From NCBI RefSeq assembly GCF_042649685.1, contig NZ_JBHRZT010000073.1:437369-501368 (forward strand): a DNA stretch of 64,000 nucleotides. Direction: 5' to 3'. How positions within the stretch are numbered: position 1 is the first letter of the stretch; each line of letters opens with the position of its first letter. Made by a program: the position numbers and the translations under genes. The notes below the pieces were generated by a model, which saw only the letters and a list, made by a program, of their open reading frames with translations, did not search any database and was not told the DNA's origin. Of this stretch, positions 7,945 through 15,896 are shown in pieces. The stretch comes from Bacillus_BA songklensis (lineage in GTDB: Bacteria > Bacillota > Bacilli > Bacillales > Bacillaceae_H).

Positions 7945-8211
7945 TTAGATAACTTCGTATAAGAACTCACGTAGTTCCCCGGCATCTTCTTCATCGAGCT
8001 TATAAACGTCCTCTAAATAGCCGGGCTCATCTAGATCATCCTGCCCGATAATGGCAAAACGCCCTCCTTGAATATCCAGTACCAGATGTTTTCCATAATA
8101 GCGGTCAGACTGAATAATTGCTAAATCGAATCGCTGTTTGTCTCCCATGAAGCTAACGAACCTTGTTCTTGTTTGTACAATATCATCATATAAAAAAAAT
8201 CGTTCACCCAT
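7945..8211 (-). CDS. DUF3055 domain protein
   Basis: An 88-residue protein that starts MGERFFLYDD and matches the DUF3055 (SAV0927-like) family of Firmicutes. Conserved stretches are RTRFVSFMGDKQRFDLAI and the central HLVLDIQGGRFAIIGQDDLDEPGYLE. No catalytic residues are known. The ATG at 8211 is chosen because GGAG lies 9 bp upstream and the family begins here. An 18-codon extension to 8265 is possible but lacks a ribosome binding site. Confidence 0.82.
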   Translation of the reverse strand: MGERFFLYDDIVQTRTRFVSFMGDKQRFDLAIIQSDRYYGKHLVLDIQGGRFAIIGQDDLDEPGYLEDVYKLDEEDAGELREFLYEVI

Positions 8212-8396
8212 CCTATTATCCTCCCATCGATATTCCTTGGTACCTATGTACAACTCCAACTTCATTTTTTAACATCAAGCTTCACCTTTGATTCTTTTAT
8301 GCCTCTTCCGATTTTCTCATCTTGAATCAGCGAAAAAGGTCTTCCTATGAGCCTTTGCCGATGGACCGTAAGGTAAAGCGGCAGAGGCTTACGCAT

Positions 8397-8439
8397 AAAG
8401 AATGCAGCATGGGCTTTTTTTGCCTATGCTACATTCTTT
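8397..8439. repeat. hairpin in the divergent DUF3055 / yutE spacer
   Basis: AAAGAATG-C-AGCATGGGC pairs with GCCTATGCT-ACATTCTTT with one mismatch and a seven-T loop. The 341-base spacer (8212-8552) between two divergent genes contains nothing else I can support. A terminator is not expected between divergent promoters, and the 3' side has only CTTTG. Confidence 0.6.
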
Positions 8440-8552
8440 GTGTGGATTTATATATATCATAACAAGAAATGTCTCGATTTACATAATGAAATTCACTAAT
8501 GATATTTTTAATTATGTTAAAATAAAGGTAAGTCAAAGAAAGGGGAATTACG

Positions 8553-8990
8553 ATGTATTTTGTCGACCGTAACAAAATTGAACAAACGTTAAAATTTTTA
8601 GAACAGCAATGCACACTGTTTAAGCAGCAAGAAACATGGGAGACATTATTTGAACAGAAGGCTCTTGAACGCATTGGTCACTTGACTATTGAATGTATAT
8701 TGGATGTAGGGAATGCCGTGATAGATGGATTTATTATGCGTGACCCTGGAAGTTACGATGATATTATCGATATTCTAATGGATGAGCGTGTTGTACCAGG
8801 TGAAGAAGGGAAGCAGTTAAAACAAATCGTTCGTCTTCGAAAATCGCTTGTTCAAGATTATATCAATGTTAATCATACAGAAGTGGCTGTGGCAATGAAA
8901 AAGGTCATGGGGGCAGTCGAGCAGTTTCCAATTCGTGTTCGCGAATATTTGGAGAATGAATTGGGACCGGTTTCAGCTTTTAAAAACTAA
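8553..8990 (+). CDS. yutE: DUF86 / HepT-like protein (YutE)
   Basis: A 145-residue all-helical DUF86 protein related to HepT, the HEPN ribonuclease toxin of HepT-MntA modules. The family core IGHLTIECILDVGNAVIDG and RDPGSYDDIIDIL is clear. The HEPN catalytic motif RxxxxHxY appears here as RKSLVQDYI, with Gln in place of His. No MntA-type nucleotidyltransferase partner is adjacent. The toxin activity is therefore probably absent, in keeping with a stand-alone housekeeping YutE. It starts at ATG 8553 after AAAGGGG. Confidence 0.83.
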   Translation: MYFVDRNKIEQTLKFLEQQCTLFKQQETWETLFEQKALERIGHLTIECILDVGNAVIDGFIMRDPGSYDDIIDILMDERVVPGEEGKQLKQIVRLRKSLVQDYINVNHTEVAVAMKKVMGAVEQFPIRVREYLENELGPVSAFKN

Positions 8991-9167
8991 TAAGAACGAA
9001 TCAAAGATTTGTATTTCCAAATACAATAAGCTATCATTTGAAAGTAAAATTGACCTGTCCATTAAAGTAAACCAAGAATGGAAGGTCTGTTTTTTATTTA
9101 CGGAGTTGGAGCTTGTCTAGTTTTGTACATATTAAGAACAAGTAACTGTGACAATAGGAGGATCATT

Positions 9168-9938
9168 ATGAAAAAGTATAAAGGCTATTTAATTGATTTA
9201 GATGGGACAATGTATAAAGGAACAGAGTTAATTCAAGAAGCGCGTGATTTTATCATGGCTTTAAAAGAACAAAATATTCCTTATTTATTTGTGACGAACA
9301 ACTCGACGCGTACGCCTGGGCAAGTAGCGGAGAATTTGAATAAATTTGGAATTCCTGCCGGGGAAGAGCAAGTGTTTACCACGAGCCAAGCAACAGCCAA
9401 CTATTTATATGAACGCAGGCCGAATGGTTCTGCATATGTAATTGGAGAAGAAGGAATCCAACATGCACTGCAGGAAAAAGGATTTACATTGAAAGACGAG
9501 AATCCTGACTTTGTAGTAGTAGGTCTTGATCGCGGTGTAAACTATGAAAAATTCGCCAAAGCTTGCTTAGCGGTTAGAAGCGGAGCGATGTTTGTTTCAA
9601 CAAACGGAGACATTGCCCTTCCAACGGAACGTGGATTGCTGCCGGGCAATGGATCGTTAACCTCTGTCATTACTGTTTCGACTCAAACAAAACCTGTCTT
9701 CATCGGAAAGCCTGAAAGCATCATTATGGAACAAGCGTTACAAGTATTAGGCACAGCCAAAGAAGAAACGTTAATGGTGGGAGATAATTATGATACCGAC
9801 ATTAGGGCCGGCATGAACGCTGGTATGGACACATTACTGGTCCATACAGGAGTAACAACAAAAGAATTATTAACCGGCTATGAAAAGCAACCAACGTATG
9901 TTGTAGATTCGTTAGAAGAATGGATTCCCCGTATCTGA
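9168..9938 (+). CDS. yutF: HAD-IIA family sugar/nucleotide phosphatase YutF
   Basis: A 256-residue haloacid dehalogenase superfamily phosphatase of the NagD-like IIA group. The motifs are DLDGTMYKG (motif I nucleophile), VTNNSTRTPGQ (motif II), KPESIIMEQAL (motif III lysine) and MVGDNYDTDI (motif IV). The ATG at 9168 has GGAGG 7 bp upstream; longer in-frame extensions have no family match. Substrates in this family are small phosphorylated metabolites, and the exact one is unknown. It lies downstream of yutE, as in B. subtilis. Confidence 0.92.
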   Translation: MKKYKGYLIDLDGTMYKGTELIQEARDFIMALKEQNIPYLFVTNNSTRTPGQVAENLNKFGIPAGEEQVFTTSQATANYLYERRPNGSAYVIGEEGIQHALQEKGFTLKDENPDFVVVGLDRGVNYEKFAKACLAVRSGAMFVSTNGDIALPTERGLLPGNGSLTSVITVSTQTKPVFIGKPESIIMEQALQVLGTAKEETLMVGDNYDTDIRAGMNAGMDTLLVHTGVTTKELLTGYEKQPTYVVDSLEEWIPRI

Positions 9939-10058
9939 CAAAATGATAGAGGCCGGCTCAAAAGTTTATTCCTCTCTGTGCCATAAGAGTCTTTTCATCA
10001 AATGAACCGTCATAAGAACCTTTGATTTTACTCGATCCTCCATGAAGATTCATTTGAT

Positions 10059-10108
10059 GGAGCATCCTAAAACCACAAAAGCATGGGGTTTTGGGAAGCT
10101 CCTTTTTT
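10059..10108 (+). terminator. yutF terminator
   Basis: GGAGC-TCC-AAAACC pairs with GGTTTT-GGA-GCTCC and is followed by six T. Upstream, TCAAATGAA near 10000 and TTCATTTGA near 10049 form a second small inverted repeat. The 378-base spacer 9939-10316 otherwise holds only the repeats at 10147 and 10271. Confidence 0.8.
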
Positions 10109-10146
10109 GGCTATATATATAGGAAAGTACAGATTGTGCGTTGAAA

Positions 10147-10182
10147 TTGTCCGGCTTCAGCGGCTAGGGACTCGCGACGCTT
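10147..10182. repeat. 36-bp direct repeat, copy 1
   Basis: A GC-rich 36-bp unit beginning TTGTCCGGCTTCAGCGGC is repeated exactly at 10271-10306. The DNA between the copies contains imperfect inverted pieces (CTTCTTCAGAAGC, GCTTCTGGTGAAG). It looks like a non-coding dispersed intergenic repeat, GC-rich relative to its surroundings. Confidence 0.85.
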
Positions 10183-10270
10183 CGCCTTCTTCTTCAGAAG
10201 CAAAAAGCGCTTCTGGTGAAGAAGTCTCCAGCGCGTGTCGTCCCTGGACGAGCCGCTTGTGCTTTTCACG

Positions 10271-10306
10271 TTGTCCGGCTTCAGCGGCTAGGGACTCGCG
10301 ACGCTT
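10271..10306. repeat. 36-bp direct repeat, copy 2
   Basis: An exact second copy of the unit at 10147-10182, ending 11 bp before the stop codon of yutG. The segment just before it (GGACGAGCCGCTTG) mirrors part of the unit on the opposite strand. Confidence 0.85.
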
Positions 10307-10316
10307 TTCTAATTTC

Positions 10317-10817
10317 TTATTCTATATGAGCAGCCCGGTGAGCGAGACGACTGGAGGCCGCAGCGGCAATGGCTCCAACGATATCATCTAAAAAAGTGTG
10401 GCATTTGCCCGTTGATTTATCATTTAAAAAGCCTAAAATTCCTGGTTTTTGTTTATCGATATAACCATAGTTTGTGAACCCTATGGATCCATACACATTA
10501 ACAATCGATAAAGCTAAAATTTCATCGATTCCATACAACCCTTCATCTGTTGCTAATATCGTTTGCAGTGGTTCCTCCAGCTTGCGTTGTTCTGCTAAAA
10601 CGTCAAGATGGATTCCTGTTAAGATGGCATTTTGAACTTCCCGTTTTGCCAGAACGCGCTCTACATTATATAAACATTCTTCCATATCTAGGTTTTCATG
10701 ATATTTTGACTGTAAATAATAAACAAGCTCCGCAATATCATTTGGAGTAACCCCGCGATTGTGCAGCCATTCCCTTGCCTTTTTCTCAAGTTCTGTCATT
10801 TCCTCTTTCTTCTTCAA
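10317..10817 (-). CDS. yutG: phosphatidylglycerophosphatase A family protein YutG
   Basis: A 166-residue PgpA-like protein (YutG). PgpA enzymes dephosphorylate phosphatidylglycerol phosphate, though the Bacillus YutG group is soluble-looking and its substrate is not firmly known. Conserved parts are RGVTPNDIAELVYYLQ at the N-terminus, ATDEGLYGIDEILALSIVNVYGSIGFTNYGYIDK and the C-terminal HTFLDDIVGAIAAAA. It starts at TTG 10817 with an AGGTGAG site; ATG 10799 is a less well-spaced alternative. It sits divergent from yutH. Confidence 0.85.
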   Translation of the reverse strand: MKKKEEMTELEKKAREWLHNRGVTPNDIAELVYYLQSKYHENLDMEECLYNVERVLAKREVQNAILTGIHLDVLAEQRKLEEPLQTILATDEGLYGIDEILALSIVNVYGSIGFTNYGYIDKQKPGILGFLNDKSTGKCHTFLDDIVGAIAAAASSRLAHRAAHIE

Positions 10818-10988
10818 TCCATCTCACCTAATTTCTTAATAGTTTCTGTTGTTAGTATGGCACTTTGTTGGGAAACCATGTTGGGAGTTTGTAATGCTAC
10901 TCTATTCTCGCAGCAAGTAACATTATGACAAATATTTCCTTACCCTTTCATATAATTTTAAAAAAAGATTAAGAAAGGATTTCAAATT

Positions 10989-11990
10989 ATGATTAAAACG
11001 ATTTACGATCATTATGGGGTAAAGCCAGCCGAACTGATTGATGTTTATCATTACAAAGGCTTTCAATACCGGAATGTGTTGTATATCATCATGGATGTAG
11101 GATATTTAGAACCGGAAGAAATGTATGAATTTCACCAAATGAGCCAATTTCTAATCGCCCAAGGAGAAAGACAAGTCGCTTCCTTCATGATAAACAAAAG
11201 CGGAAATATCATTACGGAAGAGGATGGGAAAAAAATTGCCGTTTTCCGTGTTCCTTATCAGCATCGAACCCCGGTAGTATCCTATGGGGGAGAGCTGGCC
11301 GCTTTCCATCAAAGAGGTAAATTGTTGCCTTATCCTATGGAAAAGAGTAATCGAATTGGCCAATGGAAAGCTTTATGGGAAAAAAGGCTGGAACAAATAG
11401 AGAAATTTTGGGGCATGAAGGTACAGGAGCATCCAAATGATGTCACCGATAAAAGGTTTATCGAATCATTTCCTTATTATCTTGGGTTAACAGAAAATGC
11501 CATTCAATATTTGGCCGATACTGAAATTGATGATTTACCGCGTGCGTTTGATACGGCGACTATATGCCATCATCGTTTTACTTCTGTTACCTGGCAGCAT
11601 CCATTTTTTTTCAAGTTGCCGACCGACTGGGTGTTTGATCATCCAAGCCGGGATTTAGCGGAGTATATTCGCCATCAGTATTTTGAATCATCTGTATGGG
11701 AAGAAAGGAGACTATACACATTTTTGAGTGAGTACGAGAAAATAGCTCCACTTTCATCGTTTGCTTGGAGATTATTATATGCAAGACTTTTGTTCCCTGT
11801 TCATTACTTTGAATCGATAGAAGGGTATTACAGTACACGAAATGAGGAAGAAAAACAAAAATATGCTCGGAAAATAGAGAAAACCATCACTGAAAGTGTA
11901 GAGTACGAACAATTTCTATCCAATCTTTATCGTTCGGTTGGAATTTCCACTCAAAGGCATCATATTCCGGAAATAGAATGGTTCAAGTGA
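10989..11990 (+). CDS. yutH: spore coat-associated protein YutH
   Basis: A 333-residue protein of the YutH spore coat family, distantly related to CotS-type kinase-like proteins. Sequence features are an N-terminal DHYGVKPAEL, a MYEFHQMSQFL segment and a C-terminal helical region rich in aromatic residues. Typical kinase catalytic motifs are not evident. It starts at ATG 10989 after AGAAAGGA. The neighbours (yutG, and sporulation genes earlier in the window) match B. subtilis. Spore coat localisation is inferred from the family. Confidence 0.8.
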   Translation: MIKTIYDHYGVKPAELIDVYHYKGFQYRNVLYIIMDVGYLEPEEMYEFHQMSQFLIAQGERQVASFMINKSGNIITEEDGKKIAVFRVPYQHRTPVVSYGGELAAFHQRGKLLPYPMEKSNRIGQWKALWEKRLEQIEKFWGMKVQEHPNDVTDKRFIESFPYYLGLTENAIQYLADTEIDDLPRAFDTATICHHRFTSVTWQHPFFFKLPTDWVFDHPSRDLAEYIRHQYFESSVWEERRLYTFLSEYEKIAPLSSFAWRLLYARLLFPVHYFESIEGYYSTRNEEEKQKYARKIEKTITESVEYEQFLSNLYRSVGISTQRHHIPEIEWFK

Positions 11991-12071
11991 CAAGAGCGGG
12001 CATTGTCGAAAAAAATTGTGATAAAATAAAAATGGATGATTTAATATTTTTTGACAATGAGGTGATGGGGA

Positions 12072-13067
12072 ATGGTAAAACCGTATGTGTTTATTACACG
12101 CAAGCTGCCAGAAGAACTGGTACAGCCTTTAAGGAATATTGCGGCTGTCGAAATGTGGGACCAAGAAGAGGAGCCGGTTCCTTATGAATTACTAGTAGAA
12201 AAAACTAAAAAAGCTGCTGCATTATTAACAATGCTGTCTGACAAAATGGATGAGAATATCATGAAGGAAGCACCTCATTTAAAAGTGATTGCCAACTTAG
12301 CAGTGGGCTACGACAATATTGATATAGGGGCGGCTACAAGCAGGGGGATTGTAGTGTGTAATACACCAGATGTATTATCTGACACAACCGCTGATTTAAC
12401 ATTTGGTCTATTAATGGCAACGGCCCGCCGTCTAACAGAGGCAGCGGAGTATGTGAAAAAGGGCGAATGGCAAGGATGGAGCCCCTATCTGCTGGCTGGA
12501 CGTGATATCCATCATAAAGCGATTGGTATTATTGGGATGGGGAATATTGGCCGTGCTTTGGCGAAGCGTGCTACAGGTTTTGAGATGGAGATTCTCTATC
12601 ATAACCGGAGCCGCCAATTAGAAGCGGAAAAAGAGTTGGGGGCAACATATTGTTCGTTTGATGAGTTAATTACTCGCTCGGACTACATTGTATGTTTAAC
12701 TCCTTTAACGAACGAAACGAAACATTTATTTAATGCAGAAGCCTTTAAGAAAATGAAAAAATCCGCCATCTTTATTAATGCTTCCCGTGGAGCGGTCGTA
12801 GATGAGGATGCCCTTCTTCAAGCATTGAAAGAAGGAGAAATTGCGGCGGCTGGTTTAGATGTATTTACGAAAGAACCGATTGATCAGCATCATCCGCTCC
12901 TCGGGCTTTCAAATGTTGTAGCTCTCCCGCATATTGGAAGTGCAAGCATAGAGACAAGAACAGCGATGATTCAGTTATGTATCGATAACATTCAACTTAT
13001 GTTAGAAAGCCATAAGCCAAAAACAGTCGTAAACAAAGACGTATTGGCACAATATTGCTCATCTTAA
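12072..13067 (+). CDS. D-2-hydroxyacid dehydrogenase (glyoxylate/hydroxypyruvate reductase type)
   Basis: A 331-residue NAD(P)-dependent D-isomer-specific 2-hydroxyacid dehydrogenase. It has the Rossmann motif GIIGMGNIGRALA and the catalytic triad Arg (NASRGAVVDE), Glu (DVFTKEP) and His (LPHIGSA). NLAVGYDNID in the substrate domain fits glyoxylate/hydroxypyruvate or 2-ketogluconate reductases rather than SerA, and there is no ACT domain. It starts at ATG 12072 after GGGGAATGG-type spacing. It is not obviously part of an operon. The exact substrate cannot be read from the sequence. Confidence 0.88.
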   Translation: MVKPYVFITRKLPEELVQPLRNIAAVEMWDQEEEPVPYELLVEKTKKAAALLTMLSDKMDENIMKEAPHLKVIANLAVGYDNIDIGAATSRGIVVCNTPDVLSDTTADLTFGLLMATARRLTEAAEYVKKGEWQGWSPYLLAGRDIHHKAIGIIGMGNIGRALAKRATGFEMEILYHNRSRQLEAEKELGATYCSFDELITRSDYIVCLTPLTNETKHLFNAEAFKKMKKSAIFINASRGAVVDEDALLQALKEGEIAAAGLDVFTKEPIDQHHPLLGLSNVVALPHIGSASIETRTAMIQLCIDNIQLMLESHKPKTVVNKDVLAQYCSS

Positions 13068-13354
13068 AGATAGCCGTCAAGTTAAGAAAAGGCTTTTAGA
13101 ATCTTTCTATTCTGACCATCCTTGTCAATAAAGAGTTGACAGAAAGGGATGGTTTCTTTGAGTTTGCCAACTTTGTCTTTACAGGAAGAAATGAGGACGT
13201 TTGAGTCAGCTTCTTTTTGTAAAAAAGGGGGATAATGTGGAGTTTTAAGACTTGGCCCATTCATTGGATTGTCGCTTTACGTGAACCATTCAAACTTTCG
13301 CATTCGAACTTTCATAGTGTTTTGTAAAAAAAGAAATGTGAAGGGGAATAAAAC
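13068..13354. other. intergenic region with weak terminator
   Basis: CCATCC...TGTCAA (13117 on) and TTGACA...GGGATGG (to about 13157) form an interrupted hairpin followed by TTTCTTTG, a plausible weak terminator for the dehydrogenase gene. The 60-codon ORF on the opposite strand here lacks support. Confidence 0.45.
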
Positions 13355-13450
13355 ATGTTATTATTATTAAATAAAAAATTTTTTCAATATTTTAATTTAT
13401 TGATTTTCCAAGGTGTGAAGCGTTTTCGCAAAGATATGAGGATTAAGTAG
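13355..13450 (+). CDS. 31-aa hydrophobic/basic peptide upstream of hom
   Basis: A 31-codon ORF starts at ATG 13355, 8 bp after GAAGGGG, and ends at TAG 13450, four bases before the -35 box of hom. The peptide is hydrophobic in its N-terminal two thirds (MLLLLNKKFFQYFNLLIF) and strongly basic at the end (KRFRKDMRIK), so it could insert in or bind a membrane. I do not recognise it. It does not look like a Thr/Ile-rich attenuation leader. The good ribosome binding site is the main support, and codon choice is very AT-rich. Confidence 0.4.
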   Translation: MLLLLNKKFFQYFNLLIFQGVKRFRKDMRIK

Positions 13451-13453
13451 CTA

Positions 13454-13482
13454 TTGTAAATTTTCAAATGTTTATCTATAAT
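13454..13482 (+). promoter_or_regulatory. hom promoter
   Basis: TTGTAA (13454-13459) and TATAAT (13477-13482) are 17 bp apart, about 55 bp before the hom start codon. The -10 box lies inside the left arm and loop edge of the inverted repeat 13465-13504. Confidence 0.8.
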
Positions 13483-13504
13483 GTCTTTTATAGATAAACA
13501 TTTG
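13465..13504. promoter_or_regulatory. 17-bp perfect inverted repeat, likely operator of hom-thrCB
   Basis: CAAATGTTTATCTATAA (13465-13481) pairs perfectly with 13488-13504 around a six-base loop. It covers the -10 box and the expected transcription start. No T-run follows, so a terminator is unlikely. The position suits a repressor operator; a dedicated regulator such as ThrR acts on hom in B. subtilis, but assigning that protein here is inference. Confidence 0.65.
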
Positions 13505-13536
13505 TGTTCTCTAAGAAAACAAAAGGGGTGGAAAAG

Positions 13537-14838
13537 ATGGTTAAAAGTATTTCAGCCGGTTTATTAGGACTTGGAACGGTCGGCAGCGGAGTAGTAAAAA
13601 TCATTGAAAATCATCAAGACAAGCTTATGCATCAAATTGGCTGTCCGGTTGAAGTGAAAAAGGTGCTAGTAAAAAACCAAGATAAAAAGCGCGATGTAAA
13701 AATCGATTCATATAAATTAACGACAAATGTAGAAGACGTTCTTTTTGATCCGGAAATTGATGTAATCATTGAGGTGATGGGAGGAATTGAACAAACGCGT
13801 GATTACATCTTAACAGCATTGCGCAACAAGAAACATGTGGTCACGGCAAATAAAGATTTGATGGCTCTGTACGGTTCTGAGTTATTAACGGTAGCCGCCG
13901 AAAATGAATGTGATTTATTTTATGAAGCAAGCGTTGCGGGAGGAATTCCAATCCTTCGTAGTTTAGTAGAAGGACTAGCATCAGATCGCGTGACAAAAAT
14001 GATGGGAATCGTGAACGGGACAACAAACTTCATTTTAACCAAAATGAGCAAAGACGGCCGAGCATATGAGGATGTACTCGCTGAAGCCCAGGCACTCGGG
14101 TACGCCGAATCAGACCCCACTTCCGATGTAGAAGGATTAGATGCAGCACGCAAAATGACCATCCTGGCGACTCTCGGATTTTCTATGAAGATTGACCTCG
14201 ATGATGTTCGTGTAAAAGGCATTACCGAGATTACAGAGGAGGACTTACAATATAGTAAGCAATTAGGCTATACAATGAAGCTAATCGGTTATGCCCATCG
14301 TACGGGAGATCATGTAGAAGTAAGCGTACAGCCTACATTGTTGGCGGATTCCCATCCGTTAGCATCCGTTAACGATGAATATAATGCCGTATATGTGTAT
14401 GGAGAAGCGGTCGGCGAAACGATGTTTTATGGGCCGGGAGCAGGAAGCATGCCGACAGCGACAGCGGTTGTCTCGGACCTCTTGGGCGTCATGAAAAATA
14501 TGCGCCTTGGAGTGAATGGCCGAAGCGCGGTAGCTCCTCAATATCCAAAGCAATTAAAATTGCCCGATCAAATGTTCTCAAAATATTTCTTGCGTATCCA
14601 CGTGAAGGATCAAGTGGGAGCCTTTGCTACCCTTACAGCGTTATTCTCTGAAAGAGGCGTAAGTTTCGAGAAAATTATTCAGCTGCCTGTAAAAGATAGT
14701 GAATTAGCGGAAATCGTCATTGTGACGCATCAGGCATCATTAAAAGATTACGAGGAAGTGTTACAACAGTTGAACGATTTAGAAATCGTTAAAAGCGTAA
14801 AAAGCAGTTATCGTGTTGAGGGAGATGGATCATTATGA
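13537..14838 (+). CDS. hom: homoserine dehydrogenase
   Basis: A 433-residue enzyme that reduces aspartate semialdehyde to homoserine with NAD(P)H, the branch point toward threonine and methionine. It has the nucleotide-binding motif GLGTVGSG at residues 11-18, the catalytic-domain stretches VTANKDLMALYG, ASVAGGIPILR and MGIVNGTTNFILTKM, and a C-terminal ACT domain from about residue 355 (LRIHVKDQVGAFATL) for feedback control. ATG 13537 has AAAGGGG upstream; the in-frame TTG at 13504 lies in the inverted repeat. The last codons overlap thrC by four bases. Confidence 0.96.
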   Translation: MVKSISAGLLGLGTVGSGVVKIIENHQDKLMHQIGCPVEVKKVLVKNQDKKRDVKIDSYKLTTNVEDVLFDPEIDVIIEVMGGIEQTRDYILTALRNKKHVVTANKDLMALYGSELLTVAAENECDLFYEASVAGGIPILRSLVEGLASDRVTKMMGIVNGTTNFILTKMSKDGRAYEDVLAEAQALGYAESDPTSDVEGLDAARKMTILATLGFSMKIDLDDVRVKGITEITEEDLQYSKQLGYTMKLIGYAHRTGDHVEVSVQPTLLADSHPLASVNDEYNAVYVYGEAVGETMFYGPGAGSMPTATAVVSDLLGVMKNMRLGVNGRSAVAPQYPKQLKLPDQMFSKYFLRIHVKDQVGAFATLTALFSERGVSFEKIIQLPVKDSELAEIVIVTHQASLKDYEEVLQQLNDLEIVKSVKSSYRVEGDGSL

Positions 14839-15896
14839 TGTGGCGCGGCTTATTGCAGCAATATAAAGATTATTTGCCGGTAACAGAACATACACCGATG
14901 TTAACATTAAATGAAGGGAATACACCCCTTGTCCATTTACCTTCTCTTTCAGAAGGGCTGGGAATCAACTTATATGTAAAAGTGGATGGTGTGAACCCAA
15001 CCGGATCATTTAAAGATCGTGGAATGGTCATGGCGGTTGCGAAAGCGAAAGAAGAAGGTAGTAAAACAGTTATTTGTGCATCAACAGGAAATACATCCGC
15101 AGCTGCGGCTGCCTATGCAGCGCGTGCAGGAATGGGCTGTATCGTGGTCATTCCAAACGGGAAGATCGCGATGGGCAAGCTGGCGCAAGCCGTCATGTAT
15201 GGAGCTGAAATCGTAGCAATTGAAGGAAACTTTGACCATGCATTAGCAATGGTACGCAAACTGAGTGAGACAGCTCCCATTACCCTTGTAAACTCTGTAA
15301 ATCCATATCGAATTGAAGGGCAAAAAACAGCTGCTTTTGAAATTTGTGACCAGTTAGGGAAAGCACCGGATGTACTTGCCATCCCAGTTGGAAACGCAGG
15401 TAATATTACAGCTTACTGGAAAGGATTTAAAGAATACAACGAACATCGCCAAACAGGTCTTCCGAAAATGCATGGATTTGAAGCTGAAGGGGCAGCAGCC
15501 ATCGTTCGTAATCAAGTGATTGAAAATCCGGAGACGATTGCCACAGCCATTCGGATCGGAAATCCTGCAAGCTGGCAATATGCGGTCAATGCGGCAACGG
15601 AATCACAGGGAAAAATTGATGAAGTGACAGATAAGGAAATTGTAGAGGCATATCGTCTCATTGCAAGACGTGAAGGCGTATTTGCAGAACCAGGATCTGC
15701 TGCATCAATCGCGGGTGTGATCAAGCACGTCAAACAAGGTTTGATCGCGAAAGGTTCAACGGTCGTGGCGGTTTTAACAGGCAACGGTTTAAAAGATCCA
15801 AGCACAGCCATCGACGTAAATGATGTTAAACCTGTTGTACTGCCAAATGATGAAGAAAAAGTGTTTGCACACATTCAAGGTGTTGTTTCTGTATGA
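14835..15896 (+). CDS. thrC: threonine synthase
   Basis: A 353-residue PLP enzyme that converts O-phosphohomoserine to threonine. The PLP lysine is K60 in NPTGSFKDRGM. The phosphate-binding loop VGNAGN and the STGNTSAAAAAYAARAG segment are typical of the short Gram-positive form. The ATG overlaps the hom stop (ATGA), so translation is coupled. A second ATG directly follows and could be the true start. The product pathway is complete within the operon from homoserine to threonine. Confidence 0.96.
   Translation: MMWRGLLQQYKDYLPVTEHTPMLTLNEGNTPLVHLPSLSEGLGINLYVKVDGVNPTGSFKDRGMVMAVAKAKEEGSKTVICASTGNTSAAAAAYAARAGMGCIVVIPNGKIAMGKLAQAVMYGAEIVAIEGNFDHALAMVRKLSETAPITLVNSVNPYRIEGQKTAAFEICDQLGKAPDVLAIPVGNAGNITAYWKGFKEYNEHRQTGLPKMHGFEAEGAAAIVRNQVIENPETIATAIRIGNPASWQYAVNAATESQGKIDEVTDKEIVEAYRLIARREGVFAEPGSAASIAGVIKHVKQGLIAKGSTVVAVLTGNGLKDPSTAIDVNDVKPVVLPNDEEKVFAHIQGVVSV

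Noticed and set aside
8935..9120. 61-codon ORF bridging yutE and yutF
   Set aside because: It starts inside yutE in another frame and has no ribosome binding site; the spacer holds only AT-rich DNA.
10083..10391. 102-codon ORF across the 36-bp direct repeats
   Set aside because: It starts inside the yutF terminator, overlaps the end of yutG on the other strand and encodes low-complexity residues from the repeats.
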